The notes: generated from the sequence alone by a model not told the origin. DNA of 64,000 nt from Arion vulgaris (GCA_020796225.1 CM036753.1:75156865-75220864); one strand, 5' to 3'; numbered from the stretch's first letter, positions 1 to 11,543 are shown. A program made the numbers and translations.

Positions 1-945
1 ACATAATACAACTCATAGAAGCTATATACCATGAACAACAGGCAACCATTAAAATAGGAGGTGAAATAGCTGAATGGTTCGAGATTCAAAAGGGGGTACA
101 ACAGGGATGTATTTTGTCACCATACTTATTCAACATATATGTGGAGAACATCATGAGGAATGTAAAGACGATGCCAACTATGTGAATTACGACCCTCTCA
201 CTATAGGTGGCAAATGCATACCAGAGCTTAGATACGCAGACGATACAGTATTATTATCCACCAGCAAAGAAGGTTTGGAAAACCTAATCATGCTGACCAA
301 GAAACATAGCGAAGACCAACATCTATATTTGAATACACAAAAAACAAAAATCATGTCAACTGACAAAGCAAAGGCTCACCTAACATCCAAATAAACAATG
401 AAGAACTCCAATGTGTTGTAGAGAGCTACGAATATTTGGGCTCAATAATTAACAATAACAGTGACTGCTCCAAAGAGATCTCAAGAAGATTGGCAAAAGC
501 AATCAAGAAGTTAAACACAATGAAGAGCATGTGGCAAAGCACCAGCAAAATATTAAAATTAAAAATATTGAGAGCATGCATTTTCCCAGTGGCTACTTAT
601 GGTTGTGAATCATGGACTATTCAACAAAAATTAAGAACGAAAATCCAGTCCTTTGAAACTAAATGCTACAGAAAGATCCTACAAATACCATGGACAGAAA
701 AAGAAAGAACACTGATGTCCTGAAATAACTAAATGTTAAAGAGAATTGGCTGATAAACAACATACTATACAGAAAAATTACATACTTTGGTCACATCAAG
801 CGTCACGATGGCCTGGAAAGAACAATACTAGAGGGCAGGGTCCCAGGACGCAGAGGCAGACCAAGAAGAAGATGGCTACAAGATATTAAAGAAACCATGA
901 ACATGAGCAACGTCCTATAAAGGATACACACCTTGATGATGAGAC
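1..945 (+). pseudogene. LINE-A fragment: broken reverse transcriptase and 3' end
   Basis: Dead non-LTR retrotransposon entering from the left edge. From base 3 one frame reads the reverse-transcriptase (RT) palm segment KGVQQGCILSPYLFNIYVEN (about 98-157). After a frameshift the catalytic LRYADDTVLL lies at about 229-258. A second shift leads into the C-terminal region (YEYLGSIINN, then VATYGCESWT), and a third into the motif YFGHIKRHDGLER and RGRPRRRW near 3'. The element ends in 'cctataaaggata' followed by a short GAT-rich tail, typical of these elements. At least three frame breaks and a stop make it non-functional. The same family recurs on the minus strand at 19438-19795 and 50846-51250. 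The family identity (RTE/CR1-like) is inferred from motif style only. Confidence 0.88.
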
Positions 946-1272
946 AGGTTAGTAGCTCATTAATATATGAACACTTCCATAGTTTAAAAGTCCTAAGTTT
1001 ATTAGTTTATTTTTACGATTTTTTGAAATTTTCACCCAGAAAACTGATCATGCCGAAAAATAGCATGGCAGTGAGCCAGACTTTGTTGAAAAATGGCTGG
1101 CAGCGAAAGTGTTAAACATAACAACAATTTACACATAATTGATTTCAACATTTTGCAGAGAAGTTGCATGAAACTTAATTTCAGAGTTACATATTTGTTT
1201 TGAAATTAAAGGTATCTGAACTTAATGTGATAACTTTTTAACATTTTTTCTCTTTTATTTCATTCTCATATT

Positions 1273-1775
1273 TCCAGTAACTACCAATCATGAACACATA
1301 CACACCCATCTCTGTAACTTTCTTTACTCCCTCTTCTCCATTGATGCATTCTTATATCATTTTCTTCCCAAATTTGTAAACAGATACACTCATTTTATTT
1401 CCAGTAACTATCAATCATGAACACGCACATACCCATCTCTGTAACTTTCTTTACTCCCTCTTCTCCATTGATGCATTCTCATATCATTTTTCTTCCCAAA
1501 TTTTGTAACACATACACTCATATTTCCAGTAACTACCAATCATGAACACACACACCCATCTCTGTAATTTTCTTTACTCCATCTTCTCCGTTGATGCATT
1601 CTCATATCATTTTCTTCCCAAATTTGTAAACACATACACTCATTTTATTTCCAGTAACTATCAATCATGAACACGCACACACCCATCTCTGTAATTTTCT
1701 TTACTCCATCTTCTCCGTTGATGCATTCTCATATCATTTTCTTCCCAAATTTGTAAACACATACACTCATTTTAT
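1273..1775. repeat. Four tandem copies of a ~122-bp unit
   Basis: A unit beginning 'tttccagtaactaccaatc' and containing 'cacccatctctgtaa' and 'ttgatgcattct' repeats four times with a few per cent divergence and small indels. It lies directly upstream of the first INTS14 exon seen here, so it is probably intronic. No coding signal. Confidence 0.9.
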
Positions 1776-1947
1776 CCTCGTTTTTTTCAAAGTTTCCACC
1801 TATATTGGTCCATTTCTACTAACTACTCTCCTCATATTTGATGCAGTGATTATAAATATATAAATATGTTTTTTTCTTTAATCTCAAATTATTTTACACA
1901 AATGCAGTAAGCTTAATTGTTTTCATTTGTATTTTGATATTTTAAAG

Positions 1948-2027
1948 AGATGACTGGTATGGAATGATCTACTCATGGGCAGACAGTAAAAAGAAATCAA
2001 ATTTGATGTTAGCATTGTTTGATCCTG
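1948..2027 (+). CDS. INTS14: INTS14 exon (fourth from last)
   Basis: Coding exon reading DWYGMIYSWADSKKK then SNLMLALFDPG. It follows a T-rich acceptor (…ttttaaag) and ends at a strong donor (gtgagt at 2028). INTS14 (VWA9) is a subunit of the nuclear Integrator complex, which cleaves snRNA and promoter-proximal transcripts. It forms an arm module with INTS10 and INTS13. The WYGM(I/L)YSWADSKKKSNLM stretch is characteristic of the family as I remember it. The exon ends in phase 1 and joins the next one as …DPG|QNSVPW. The exact acceptor could be 2 bp further right (1950). Upstream exons, including the VWA domain, are outside the window. Confidence 0.86.
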
Positions 2028-2178
2028 GTGAGTTTTCTAATTCTTATATCATTTAAGATTTATTTGTTAAAATATTTTTTTAATGTCATCACTACAAGTT
2101 GGTTCAGTTCACTTAAAACATATTTTGCTATAAAATGCTATATAGATCATGACTTTAAAAAACTATCATTTTCTGTAG

Positions 2179-2354
2179 GTCAAAATTCTGTTCCATGGAT
2201 TGGATCGTTTGATCATCTGACCTCATGTAAAGAGTACCTTCCAGAAGTTGTGTTTAATGATGAAGAAAAGAAATCACCTTTCCCTGTCCGTCCACCAGAC
2301 AAACGTAGCTATGCACAAAGCTGTATTGTGTGGATAAAGCCATCTGGTTTACAG
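2179..2354 (+). CDS. INTS14: INTS14 exon (third from last)
   Basis: Follows acceptor 'ttttctgtag' and ends at donor CAG|gtaaag. It reads GQNSVPWIGSFDHLTS, then an acidic stretch EVVFNDEEKKSPFPV, then RSYAQSCIVWIKPSGLQ. The segment SPFP..P..KRSYAQ followed by VWIKPSGLQ matches the conserved region of INTS14 just before its C-terminal helical part. The frame is open throughout and in phase with both neighbouring exons, so it looks functional. The preceding intron (2028-2178) is short. The following one (2355-3192) carries a LINE-Q insertion. Confidence 0.9.
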
Positions 2355-2574
2355 GTAAAGTCTTGCTTGGTCATCATAACTTACATGATCTAGTATTTCA
2401 TGTTCTTTCATTCATTCCAAGTTACTTGACCTATTCTTTCTTGTTTCTCTGTTTATCATAACTTCATCTTTTTGCTCCTTTATTGATCATAATTTGCTTG
2501 ATTTAGTATTTCATGTTCTTTTATTCATCCTTACTTACTTGACCTCATCTTTCTTGTTTCTCTATTTATCATTT

Positions 2575-2825
2575 CATCATCAAATAGCTTGTCCTGAGCA
2601 GAACTTTTCCACCTAACTGTCCATTGGAATTTCTCTCTCATATAGTTCAGATGTCCTGCCTCTGCAGCAGTCATGCTCAACTTATCAGGTACATCCTGAA
2701 TCCCTCTTCTCTGTGGTCTTCCTCTTCTCTTTGTCAAGATGCCTCTTTCCATGATGGTCTTCTCCAACCCATCATGTCTCTTTATGCATCCAAAATACTT
2801 CAAATTTTCTCATTCTTATAGAAAA
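2575..2825 (-). mobile_element. LINE-Q 3' end in an INTS14 intron
   Basis: Minus-strand 3' end of a non-LTR element. The conceptual protein reads KYFGCIKRHDGLEKTI, then RRGRPQRRGIQDVPD and TAAEAGHL, and the 3' terminus is an (ATC)n-type tail (+ strand 'catcatcaaatagcttgtcc'). It matches the better preserved copies at 42500-43024 and 62228-62521. It sits inside the intron between the third- and second-last INTS14 exons, antisense to the gene. Confidence 0.85.
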
Positions 2826-3192
2826 AACTAGCAATATAAAAATTGCTAAGAAAGAAGAATATAAAAAATGTAATCTTCCTCTAGTTATAAAAAAATACAG
2901 ACAACTAGAATGTTGTTGTAGCTTGTGTTTGAATGTAATAATTGTCTCGTAGTTACACTTTATTTCTAACTGAGTGTACTGTACCAACAATTGTAGAGAA
3001 ATATAGCAATATAAAACTTAAGAAAAAAGAATATAGAAAATGCGGTCTTATTCATAGTAGAAACCCCCACAAAAACTAACATGTTGTAGCTCTGGGCTAG
3101 TGTTTGAATATAATTAATTATTAGTGTCTCATAGTCACATTTTTGTTATAATGATGACAAAAACACTTCCTAAAAATGTTTCTTTCCTACAG

Positions 3193-3258
3193 TCTGATAT
3201 TCAGAAAGTGTTGCGACATGCACGGAAGTTGCCAGACAAACTGCAACAGTTTTACAAG
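3193..3258 (+). CDS. INTS14: INTS14 exon (penultimate)
   Basis: A 66-bp (22-codon) exon, acceptor 'tttcctacag', donor AAG|gtattt. It reads SDIQKVLRHARKLPDKL then QQFYK, matching the INTS14 helix (T/S)D(V/I)QK(I/V)LR.ARKLP.K. The frame is symmetric (phase 0 on both sides). The small exon is separated from the last exon by a 2.5-kb intron that consists largely of a 45-bp minisatellite. Confidence 0.9.
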
Positions 3259-3640
3259 GTATTTTTCAGCTGTTTGTGTGCACTGATTTTGATAATTATG
3301 TCATATAAATGTGGTACTCTGTTGCATTTAGCATTGTCTTTCCTAAGAATTCTCAAAATTTTGTGTAATAAAATCAGAACATAGGAAGATACATTTATTT
3401 TTACTTTTACAGCAAAAAATGTTATTAATTTTCAATACTAGAAATTGGGGTTGTGAGGAGGTTTGTATTTAGATCCAAATCACTTGAGCATGCCTTGATC
3501 GAGCATCGATAACCCCGGTGCAATAAAGTAATTTGGAGACCTTTAATTGTAAATTTAGAATCTGAACATAGCTAAGTTTACCTTGCCTTGATTATAAGTC
3601 GTTTCAACTAAACTGCGATCTATCTGCAATATTTTTCCAG

Positions 3641-5345
3641 ATACCTTATGTCTAAATCTGATCTGACAAACTTTTCAATGTATGATACTAAAATTGATCG
3701 AACATAACTTTGTCAACTTGTATGATTATCTGATCTAGAACATAACTGTTCATACTATGTATGATACTAAAATCTGATCTGAACATAACTGTTTCCATAC
3801 TATGTATGATACTAAAATCTGATCTGAACATAACTGTTTCCATACTATGTATGATACTAAAATCTGATCTGAACATAACTGTTTCATACTATTGATATAA
3901 ATCTGATCTGAACATAACTGTTTCATACTATGTGATATAAAATCTGATCTGAACATAACTGTTTCCATACTATGTATGATACTAAAATCTGATCTGAACA
4001 TAACTGTTTCCATACTATGTATGATACTAAAATCTGATCTGAACATAAGCTGTTTCATACTATGTATGATACTAAAATCTGATCTGAACATAACTGTTTC
4101 CATACTATGTATGATACTAAAATCTGATCTGAACATAACTGTTTCCATACTATGTATGATACTAAAATCTGATCTGAACATAACTGTTTCCATACTATGT
4201 ATGATACTAAAATCTGATCTGAACATAACTGTTTCATACTACTGTATGATACTTAAAATCTGATCTGAACATAACTGTTTCCATACTATGTATGATACTA
4301 AAATCTGATCTGAACATAACTGTTTCCATACTATGTATGATACTAAAATCTGATCTAAACATAACTGTTTCCATACTATGTATGATATTAAAATCTGATC
4401 TAAACATAACTGTTTCCATACTATGTTGATACTAAATCTGATCTAACATAACTGTTTCCATACTATGTATGATTAAAATCTGATCTAACATAACTGTTTC
4501 CATACTATGTATGATACTAAAATCTGATCTGAACATAACTGTTTCCATACTATGTATGATACTAAAATCTGATCTGAACATAACTGTTTCCATACTATGT
4601 AGATATTAAATCTGATCTGAACATAACTGTTTCCATACTATGTATGATATTAAAATCTGATCTAAACATAACTTTTCCATACTAGTATGATATAAATCTG
4701 ATCTAAACATAACTGTTTCCATACTATGATGATACTAAAATCTGATCTGAACATAACTGTTTCCATACTATGTATGATACTAAAATCTGATCTGAACATA
4801 ACTGTTTCCATACTATGTATGATACTAAAATCTGATCTGAACATAACTGTTTCCATACTATGTATGATATTAAAATCTGATCTGAACATAACTTTTCTAC
4901 TAGTATGATACTAAAATCTGATCTAACATAATGTTTCCATACTATGTGATATTAAAATCTGATCTAACATAATGTTTCCATACATGTATGATACTAAATC
5001 TGATCTAACATAATGTTTCCATCTATTGATATAAAATCTGATCTAACATAACTGTTTCCATACTATTGATACTAAAATCTGATCTAACATAACTGTTTCC
5101 ATAATTAATCTGATCTACATAACTGTTTCATACTAGTATGATATTAAATCTGATCTAACATAACTGTTTCCTACTAGTATGATACTAAATCTGACAAACT
5201 GTTTCCATACTAGAATTTTGTCAACAACTGTTTCTTTTTGTTTGCTAATAATTTTATAATGTCTAAATACTGTTTATAGAAAACTGATCTAAATAACTGT
5301 TTCTACTATGGATACTAATCGACAACTTTGTCAAATTTTGTCACA
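3641..5345. repeat. Intronic minisatellite, ~45-bp unit, ~35 copies
   Basis: Tandem unit beginning 'ctgtttccatactatgtatg' and continuing 'atactaaaatctgatctgaa', then 'cataa'. Central copies (about 3750-4870) are near identical. Copies at both edges, especially 4870-5345, are eroded by many single-base deletions. It occupies about two thirds of the last INTS14 intron (3259-5791). Because 45 is a multiple of three, long frames stay open by chance; these are not genes. Confidence 0.96.
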
Positions 5346-5791
5346 CAGAATTTTGTCAAGTTTTTGTTGTTTTTGTTAAGTTTTGTATAATGTCATATGA
5401 TATACTGTTTGAAAGATAATTTGATTACAAATATACCAACCTTAGTAATCAATTGTTGATAATCTTCTATGCTATGCCGTCATTTTGCTCAGTATCTTCT
5501 TTCCCTGTTGTCATGTATCTCTCTTTCATCCCAACAATTTTTCTCATTACCACAATGTACCTTTGTCACCACATTAAATGCCTAAAACAATGATTTCTTC
5601 TTTCAATTGCTTGTCAGGTTAATTTTTTAAGGGACCTCAGGATATCTATATTAATTACTTTAGCAGTCCATTGGATTCTTTACATTCTTCTATAAAACTA
5701 CATCTCCATAACTTTTAGATTTTTCTACATGCATATACACACACACACTTTACCCTGTTATTATATTCACTGTTAATGTTATTTTGGGCAG

Positions 5792-6022
5792 GAACTGAAT
5801 CGTACTAGACGAGCTGCTCTCTCATTTGGATTTCTTGAACTACTAGAAGCTATGGCTACCATGTTGGAGAGGGAATGTAGGCTTCTGCCTGGCACAGCTC
5901 ACCCAGATGCTGCCCTTCAGCTCAGCCATGCAGCTAATGCCCTGCGCTCGGAAGTTGCTCGCGATGTAACAAAAACAATAATGCCAATGCAAACAAATTT
6001 TGCTAGTGGAGGCAGTGGTTAA
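5792..6022 (+). CDS. INTS14: INTS14 last coding exon and stop
   Basis: Follows acceptor 'attttgggcag'. It reads ELNRTRRAALSFGFLELLEA, then MLERECRLLPGTAHPDAALQ, and ends in FASGGSG and TAA at 6020-6022. The ELNR.R.AAL.FGFL.LL and LLP.TAHPDAA.QL.HAA stretches are the C-terminal signature of INTS14. The last twenty or so residues are lineage-specific, as expected for the family. The four exons together encode about 183 residues, roughly the C-terminal third of a protein that is about 500 residues in other animals. No frameshift or internal stop is seen. The stop overlaps an AATAAA. Confidence 0.92.
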   Translation, partial: ELNRTRRAALSFGFLELLEAMATMLERECRLLPGTAHPDAALQLSHAANALRSEVARDVTKTIMPMQTNFASGGSG

Positions 6023-6026
6023 TAAA
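6021..6026 (+). promoter_or_regulatory. AATAAA overlapping the INTS14 stop codon
   Basis: The bases after the last glycine codon read ggTTAATAAAAT, so a canonical polyadenylation hexamer shares two bases with the TAA stop. If used, the 3' UTR would be only about 20-40 nt. A more distal site cannot be excluded, although I see no second clean AATAAA before 6320. Confidence 0.5.
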
Positions 6027-6314
6027 ATATGACTTTACTGTTTGTTCTCATTGTGAAATCTTGTCTATTGGCCACATTGTGACAATTGTCTTGTTAACTA
6101 ATTTTGTTGTAAGTGAATTATTTGAGAATTCCCTCTACTTTGTGAAAAGAATTATCTGTTTCAGAGACTGCTGTCTTATATTGTATTCAGTGAGAATGAT
6201 TTCTTGTATTGCAGTAATTCCACTTCACTTGTGTTGCGGTTGTTATTTTGTGTTTGCACATTGTTTCATTTTATTATGTGTTTCCTTCAATGTTTGTTTT
6301 TAAATTGTGTATTG

Positions 6315-7690
6315 ACCCGTTCAATCCTATAGCAGCTGTAAATGCCTAGCGTGTATATACCTTTTTAAATGAATTTTTCTATATCTTTCCATGTGAATAG
6401 ACATGCTAAATTTAGCCCTGATGTCATTGCGGATAATAGCTGTCGCCATTTTAGTAGATTGCAAGTTCCTAGCGTGATTGATTGGTTCCGTGTCTGCGAA
6501 TTTTTTTAAAAGTCCTTACATTTTCTGGTAAACTTGTTGTGATTTATGATTCAGTTGATGGAGAATTCGCCAGCGAGATCATGGATAAATCAGAGTGATG
6601 TATAATTAATTCAAGATTTTTGTGCGAAAATATACGACGCTAGTTTTAGTGTTTGCGTAACTCTTAGTTACAATGAATTGCGATTATCGATGGATGCGAA
6701 CACCGCCACTTCTCTCTATCCAACCAGGTTGTAAAGTTGAGAGAGAATAGTCACAACAGCTGAGCACTGTCGATATCGAACAATTTAGTGAAGAAACAGG
6801 TTCTTCAAATGACATTGCTACAGATTCAGAATACTCTATGTATGTGATTACCATCATTACGCTGTTAGGGCATGTGCAATTTTAATATTTTTTTTAGAAC
6901 TAGACAGAGCTAACCAACGCATTTGCTCTATAAAAATTAAAGAAAAACCAGATCCTTCATGGGCACCTGTTTCTTTTGATTACATCAAGATCTTTCTTTA
7001 TGTAAACTATATGTGTCGAACTCACCAGTTACCTTACTGCAAAATGTTTTAGTTTACCGATAAACTGTTGAATGTGCCTGCTTTGTCAAATATAGTGTCA
7101 AGAAATAGATTTGAAAGTATCAGCAAATATGTGTACCTCAATGTTCATTCCAAATTCGTTCCATGAGGACAATATAGACATGTGCAAGGCTGAACTTCTG
7201 TCTTGATTGTATGATGGTCCTCATTCCCAGACAAATATACAGGCTTTAAAGGGCATGACAACACCCAGAAACTACAGGACTGATAAACCCCATTCATATC
7301 AACCAACTCAACTGTTTGGCAGAAAGCGGACCTGCAGTTAGTGTTTTGAAATGAAAATGAGGAGTGGTTAACAAGTGATCGATATGGAGCGTTCGAAAAG
7401 AAGAAGCAGAAGATAATTGCAAACTACAACAGACTTGAATATCATATATTTAACAAGCTGAATATCATATATTTAACAAGCTGAATATCATATATTTAAC
7501 AAGCTGAATATCATATATTTAACAAGCTGAATATCATATATTTAACAAGCTGAATATCATATATTTAACAAGCTGAAGATAGAAATGTCATCTATGTACA
7601 ATTGTTGCATTGATAGAATTATAGGTGCTTTTCAGTTACCGGAGTGTGCAACATATTGCACCATAAAATACCATTATTTTTTAAAAACAT
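6315..7690 (+). pseudogene. piggyBac-like transposase remnant
   Basis: Heavily decayed. At about 7057-7160 one frame reads a block LSNIVSRNRFESISKYVYLN that resembles the piggyBac transposase segment around (M/V)SRNRF..I.RYLHFND. Nearby fragments PDKYTGFKGHDN and EEWLTSDRYG add only weak support. The left side 'ttgacccgttcaatcc' (near 6330) could be a decayed terminal repeat next to a TTAA-like site. Stops and shifts occur every few tens of codons. The right end is not found; a SINE lies in or next to it at 7693-7915. Confidence 0.4.
7437..7576. repeat. Tandem 23-bp repeat, 6 copies
   Basis: Six essentially perfect copies of 'gaatatcatatatttaacaa' plus 'gct'. It lies inside the piggyBac-like remnant and so formed after that element died. 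Confidence 0.95.
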
Positions 7691-7692
7691 TG

Positions 7693-7915
7693 TCGTTACT
7701 GCCTGTTATTCTGCTTTTTAGCGCAGTGTAGGACTGGGGGACATGTGCTTGTGGAATTTAATGAACGCATGACTAGTGCAGTTGCCGTAAAACTGTTCAA
7801 GTTAGGATTTTTTTCTTTATGCCCCCAACAGAAAAAATCCTTGACCTTACCGGGGATTGAACCTGAGTCTCCTGCGTGGGATCCCACACTCTAATCCATT
7901 TGGGCCAGACTCTCC
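7693..7915 (-). mobile_element. SINE-F, tRNA-headed
   Basis: On the minus strand the 5' end carries a Pol III A-box-like 'tggcccaaatggattag' and, about 35 nt on, a B box 'ggttcaatcccc'. A unique body follows ('gggggcataaag', 'ttaaattccacaagcac'). The same body and boxes recur at 24780-25015. A tRNA gene is unlikely because the body continues for 150 bp and no acceptor stem closes. Confidence 0.75.
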
Positions 7916-8529
7916 ACTAAAGACCTATATGGCTGCTGCAAATGCTATTCGAAGACAAGCTCTATGGAAATTGTGACACCTTAGATTGACCTCTGTTTTC
8001 TTTGAAAATATTCAAGCTGATGCTTCTGTATCCAGAAGAAAAAGAACGATATTCATTGTTGATTTCTTCTGATAATTCCAAATTATGACATTACTATGTT
8101 TGTGTCATGTTTTGTATTCTGTGTCAGGAAGTTCTCATGATTAATTCTTGTGTGACTTCTGATACTTGTGTTCATAGTTCACAAGTGAACAAGATAATGT
8201 AAGTCTTAAAATAAATTTGTTACAACATTTTGAAGTCTTTTACCTTAATTCTTTTATTCATCCTAATGATAAATCTTTCAGCTTCCTTTGAAGCACAGAT
8301 CCTCAAGTAAACATTTACTCTTCTTATCAGTCTTGTACTATCCTATATGTGTCTTTCCCATTACCTTAATATCTGTTTCCAGTTTTCTTCACTTACATTT
8401 GTTTCTGTTTGCTTGCGGATAACAGGACAAGATCTGTTATGCTATACTATTAGCTGGACTTCTTAATATATAAATCGTATCGAATGCCAGTGTTTTTTCT
8501 TAAGCTTTCATTCCACTAGTATTTGCTTG

Positions 8530-9000
8530 GTTCTTTCAATGAATTCTATTTTAAAGATCTTTATAATTATGCTAAGCATTCTAATCTATTCCACTGAATC
8601 ATGGTCTCTATGCTAGTTGCAGGAGAATGGGATTAATACATTCCACATGTGTTGCTTTAGGTGTATACTCTGGGCCTCCAGGATTAACAAATATAGAGAT
8701 CTCGGAATTGGCTGAGATTACTAGCATAGTTACTCTCATTCGTCAACACCTAAGATAGTTGAATCACTTGACCCGGAAGGAGGATGACCAGATCCCCAAG
8801 GATAATCTATATGGGAACCTGGCTTCTAACAAAAGAGTTGTGAGCAATCTTTCCTTTATTACAAAGAAGTATGCAATCATGACTTGAAGTAGCTTGACAT
8901 GAATACACATCACTGGGAAGAACTCAACAGGTCCAATTGGAGACATACTTCGAAAATGTGTGTAAGAACTGATGAAGCCAAACTAAAGCAACTTCCTTTC
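8530..9000 (+). pseudogene. LINE C-terminal remnant
   Basis: Shifted frames read SIWEPGF, HDLK.LDMNTHHWEELNRSN and WRHTSKMCVRTDEAKL. The pattern KRDLK.LDI....WE......W is common at the C-terminus of metazoan LINE polyproteins. Many stops; 5' and 3' limits are approximate. Confidence 0.55.
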
Positions 9001-9772
9001 ATTAAGCATGCAAGGAAAAACAAATAATATCAATCATAGGCTACTATATTCATTTTCTCTAGAGTTTAAACAGGATGTCATCAACATAAAGAGATCACAG
9101 ATAGCAAAGCTGATGAAATACTCTGTACTAGTGACCACATGCTGTGTAAATTCTGTAGTTCAAGGCCAACCTGAGCCAGACGTTGTTTGGTGGGCACACA
9201 CAATGCACGGTTGGACTACAGGAAACCTCTTTAACTGAAATATTTTTCTTTTTCACTGTGGAAAGTGCCAGAATCTCAACTCATCTCTTCAAAAAATTAA
9301 CAAGATTAAATTACAAGATTATTATATTAACAAGAATAAAGCTATAAAAACGTCAAGTAAATAGAGAGCCAACATTTTTTTTAAAATTAAGTGTCCTTAT
9401 TAGGAAGCATTTGATACTAATCTTCCAACTTAAACACAGTTGCAGGTGTCTTTAATTTCCCCAGGAACCATGAAGCTTTGACACTGAATATCTACTTTGC
9501 AGCTCTGCTGGGGACTGTAGTTTGACAGTTTCTGTCACTCTTATATCACCTGAACGATGATACAGATCTCTTAAGATGGGATTGCATACTTGATACTAAA
9601 GTAAAGCCCAATTTTTTTTTCTTGTTTGATTAGAATGTGCTCAAAATGCAACAGCCCACACTGCACCTTCTTTTTCCAAGATGAATCTGTCTTTGACGAT
9701 TATTTCCAATCTGCATTTTGTTTATGTCAAGAGCCTTAAAACTTTACTTACATACATCTCTGTATTGCATTT

Positions 9773-10288
9773 CGCCCGAGTGGTTACCGGGGTGCAAATT
9801 TGGGGTGTAAAGAATAGAACCACTATTACCTGCCACGCGTGTCGTAAGAGGCGGCTAAGGAGGTTTGGCTGAAATCGGATGCACGTCTCCTCTAGGGAAT
9901 GCTAACCCAAACAAATGCTTGCAGAAAATGGATGCCCCAGGCCGTAAGACACATAACATGGTGCAACAACCCCTCACAATGAGGAATGGGATAATGGATT
10001 CTACGGTCGCCAATCTTCCTCTGAGATTTAGCCACGCAGTAAGTATGTCAGACCTACCATCACGAGGGTGGCCAAAACTTACTGCTGGAAGAGGTCGGCA
10101 CAAACGGGGAAGCAGGAATTATATCCCACAGAACTGCCCCCAGTGTGCAGACTTGAGAAGAAAGAGGTGGCCCACTTATACTAGCGTCTAAGACAATTTG
10201 TATGGCGTGGCCTATAATCTGAGACAGACGGCTGCCTTTATTAGAGAATCCAAAATCCCAATCTAGTGAGAAAGCAGAAGAAGAAGAA
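9773..10288 (+). mobile_element. SINE-A, long variant, with 11-bp TSD
   Basis: A complete 516-bp retroposon. It begins 'cgcccgagtggttaccgggg', has the shared core 'catgtcgtaagaggcgact'-like segment near 9840, and ends in (GAA)n. It is flanked by the duplication 'gtattgcattt' at 9762-9772 and 10289-10299. The first ~115 bp match the other SINE-A copies, but the remainder is an unrelated 3' module. A 108-codon open frame (9865-10191) lies inside; it shows no domain I recognise and starts within SINE head sequence, so I do not call it a gene. Confidence 0.88.
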
Positions 10289-10317
10289 GTATTGCATTTG
10301 GCTCCCAGAGATCAGTT

Positions 10318-10485
10318 AAACGTGTTGGCTGAAATCAGATGCATGTGTCCTAAACGTGTAGAAGTCTATGCGTTTAGGGGCCTACAAACCAATGTGCAAC
10401 GTATACACGTTCTTGGCAAAGATCAAACATATCCCAAAGAGTGATTAAAATTGGTCGTAAGGAACGAACGCAAAGAAGAAGAAAT
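10318..10485 (+). mobile_element. SINE-A, 5'-truncated copy
   Basis: Begins in the middle of the head ('ggctgaaatcagatgcatg') and carries the usual 3' module ('cctaaacgtgtagaagtc', 'gtgattaaaattggtcgtaa') and GAA tail. Possible imperfect 9-bp TSD: ttaaacgtg near 10316 and ttatacgtg near 10485. Confidence 0.78.
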
Positions 10486-10649
10486 TATACGTGAAAGTCA
10501 TCCTTGAGACTTTGACCATATTTCATGTGTAAAATGTATCCCAGCTATCCGGAGACGTCACTATTTGATGAGATTGTACATGGCGAAAATTGTGACTTTC
10601 TCGAGCATTCGTTTGTTGATTATTATTCTTATCTCGAATTCTATTTTGC

Positions 10650-10860
10650 CTCACAGCATCAGCTTAAGAAGAGATTTCTAGAACAGGCTTTTGTGTGTAC
10701 TTCATAAATAGTATTTTTTAACTTCCTCTGTTATTTCTGAGGTCCACCTTTTGCGTGGACTCCCTTTTGCTTTGTATTCACTGTAAAAAAGAGTGGCATT
10801 GCTCTGTGAGGTACACTGTTTGTTAGTTATATGGTCATTCTATGATGCACCAAGACAATG
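10650..10860 (-). mobile_element. LINE-F 3' end fragment
   Basis: Matches the 3' terminal part of LINE-F at 44820-44960 (shared 'agaagagatttcta', 'ggtccaccttttgcgtgg', 'cttttgctttgta'). Decayed; no intact frame. Confidence 0.7.
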
Positions 10861-11302
10861 TCTAGGACATCTTAATTTGAAACAGCTCAAACATAATAAT
10901 AAATAACAAATATTGTCAATAATAGGTAAAAATAACAATCAATCAAGTCACCAGAACAGTGCAAGACAAAAACATGAAACCATGACACTAGGCTACAACC
11001 CGGTAGCAGCGCAACGACAAAAAAAGAAGATTAACAAATAGCTATTACTTCCCATCACTGATATTATATATTAAAATGCAATTCACTTTGCAATAACTAG
11101 TATTAAGTTAGTACAAGTAATTTTACAGCTTGATAAGTTAACCTTATTCTTACTAAACATTCTTTGTAAAAATAATATTCAATATTTCTAACTAATTAAA
11201 GAAGTATTACAGTAATATTTGCATCATCTAAATACAAGGAAAATGTGCTTCCTGTTGCAGCTAAAAATAGGTATAGCGCACAGCGACAATTTTGATTGAT
11301 TG
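10861..11302. other. No recognisable feature
   Basis: A+T-rich unique sequence. No coding frame, tRNA box or repeat recognised. Confidence 0.5.
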
Positions 11303-11543
11303 CTCATAATATTATTAGATTAATCTCTGTTTGCAATTATTTTATCCCTACTCATCAGATTATGATACGCAATTAGAAATGTGTGTTTGCTCTGGTATAG
11401 CCACTTACTAGTAGTATTGCTCAGAATATGATTAGATTAATCTCTGTTTGCAATTATTTTATCCCTACTCATCAGATTATGATACGCAATTAGAAATGTG
11501 TGTCTGCTAGTGTTTGCTCTGGTATAGCCACTTACTAGTAATA
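11303..11543. repeat. Tandem duplication of ~115 bp
   Basis: The block 'gattaatctctgtttgcaat' … 'tctggtatagccacttacta' occurs twice, head to tail, almost identical. The second copy has a 10-bp internal insertion near 11505. Origin unknown. Confidence 0.93.

Noticed and set aside
3750..4908. Long open frames on both strands reading repeated peptides such as MFRSDFSIIHSMETV
   Set aside because: They follow the 45-bp period of an intronic minisatellite. A multiple of three keeps frames open by chance.
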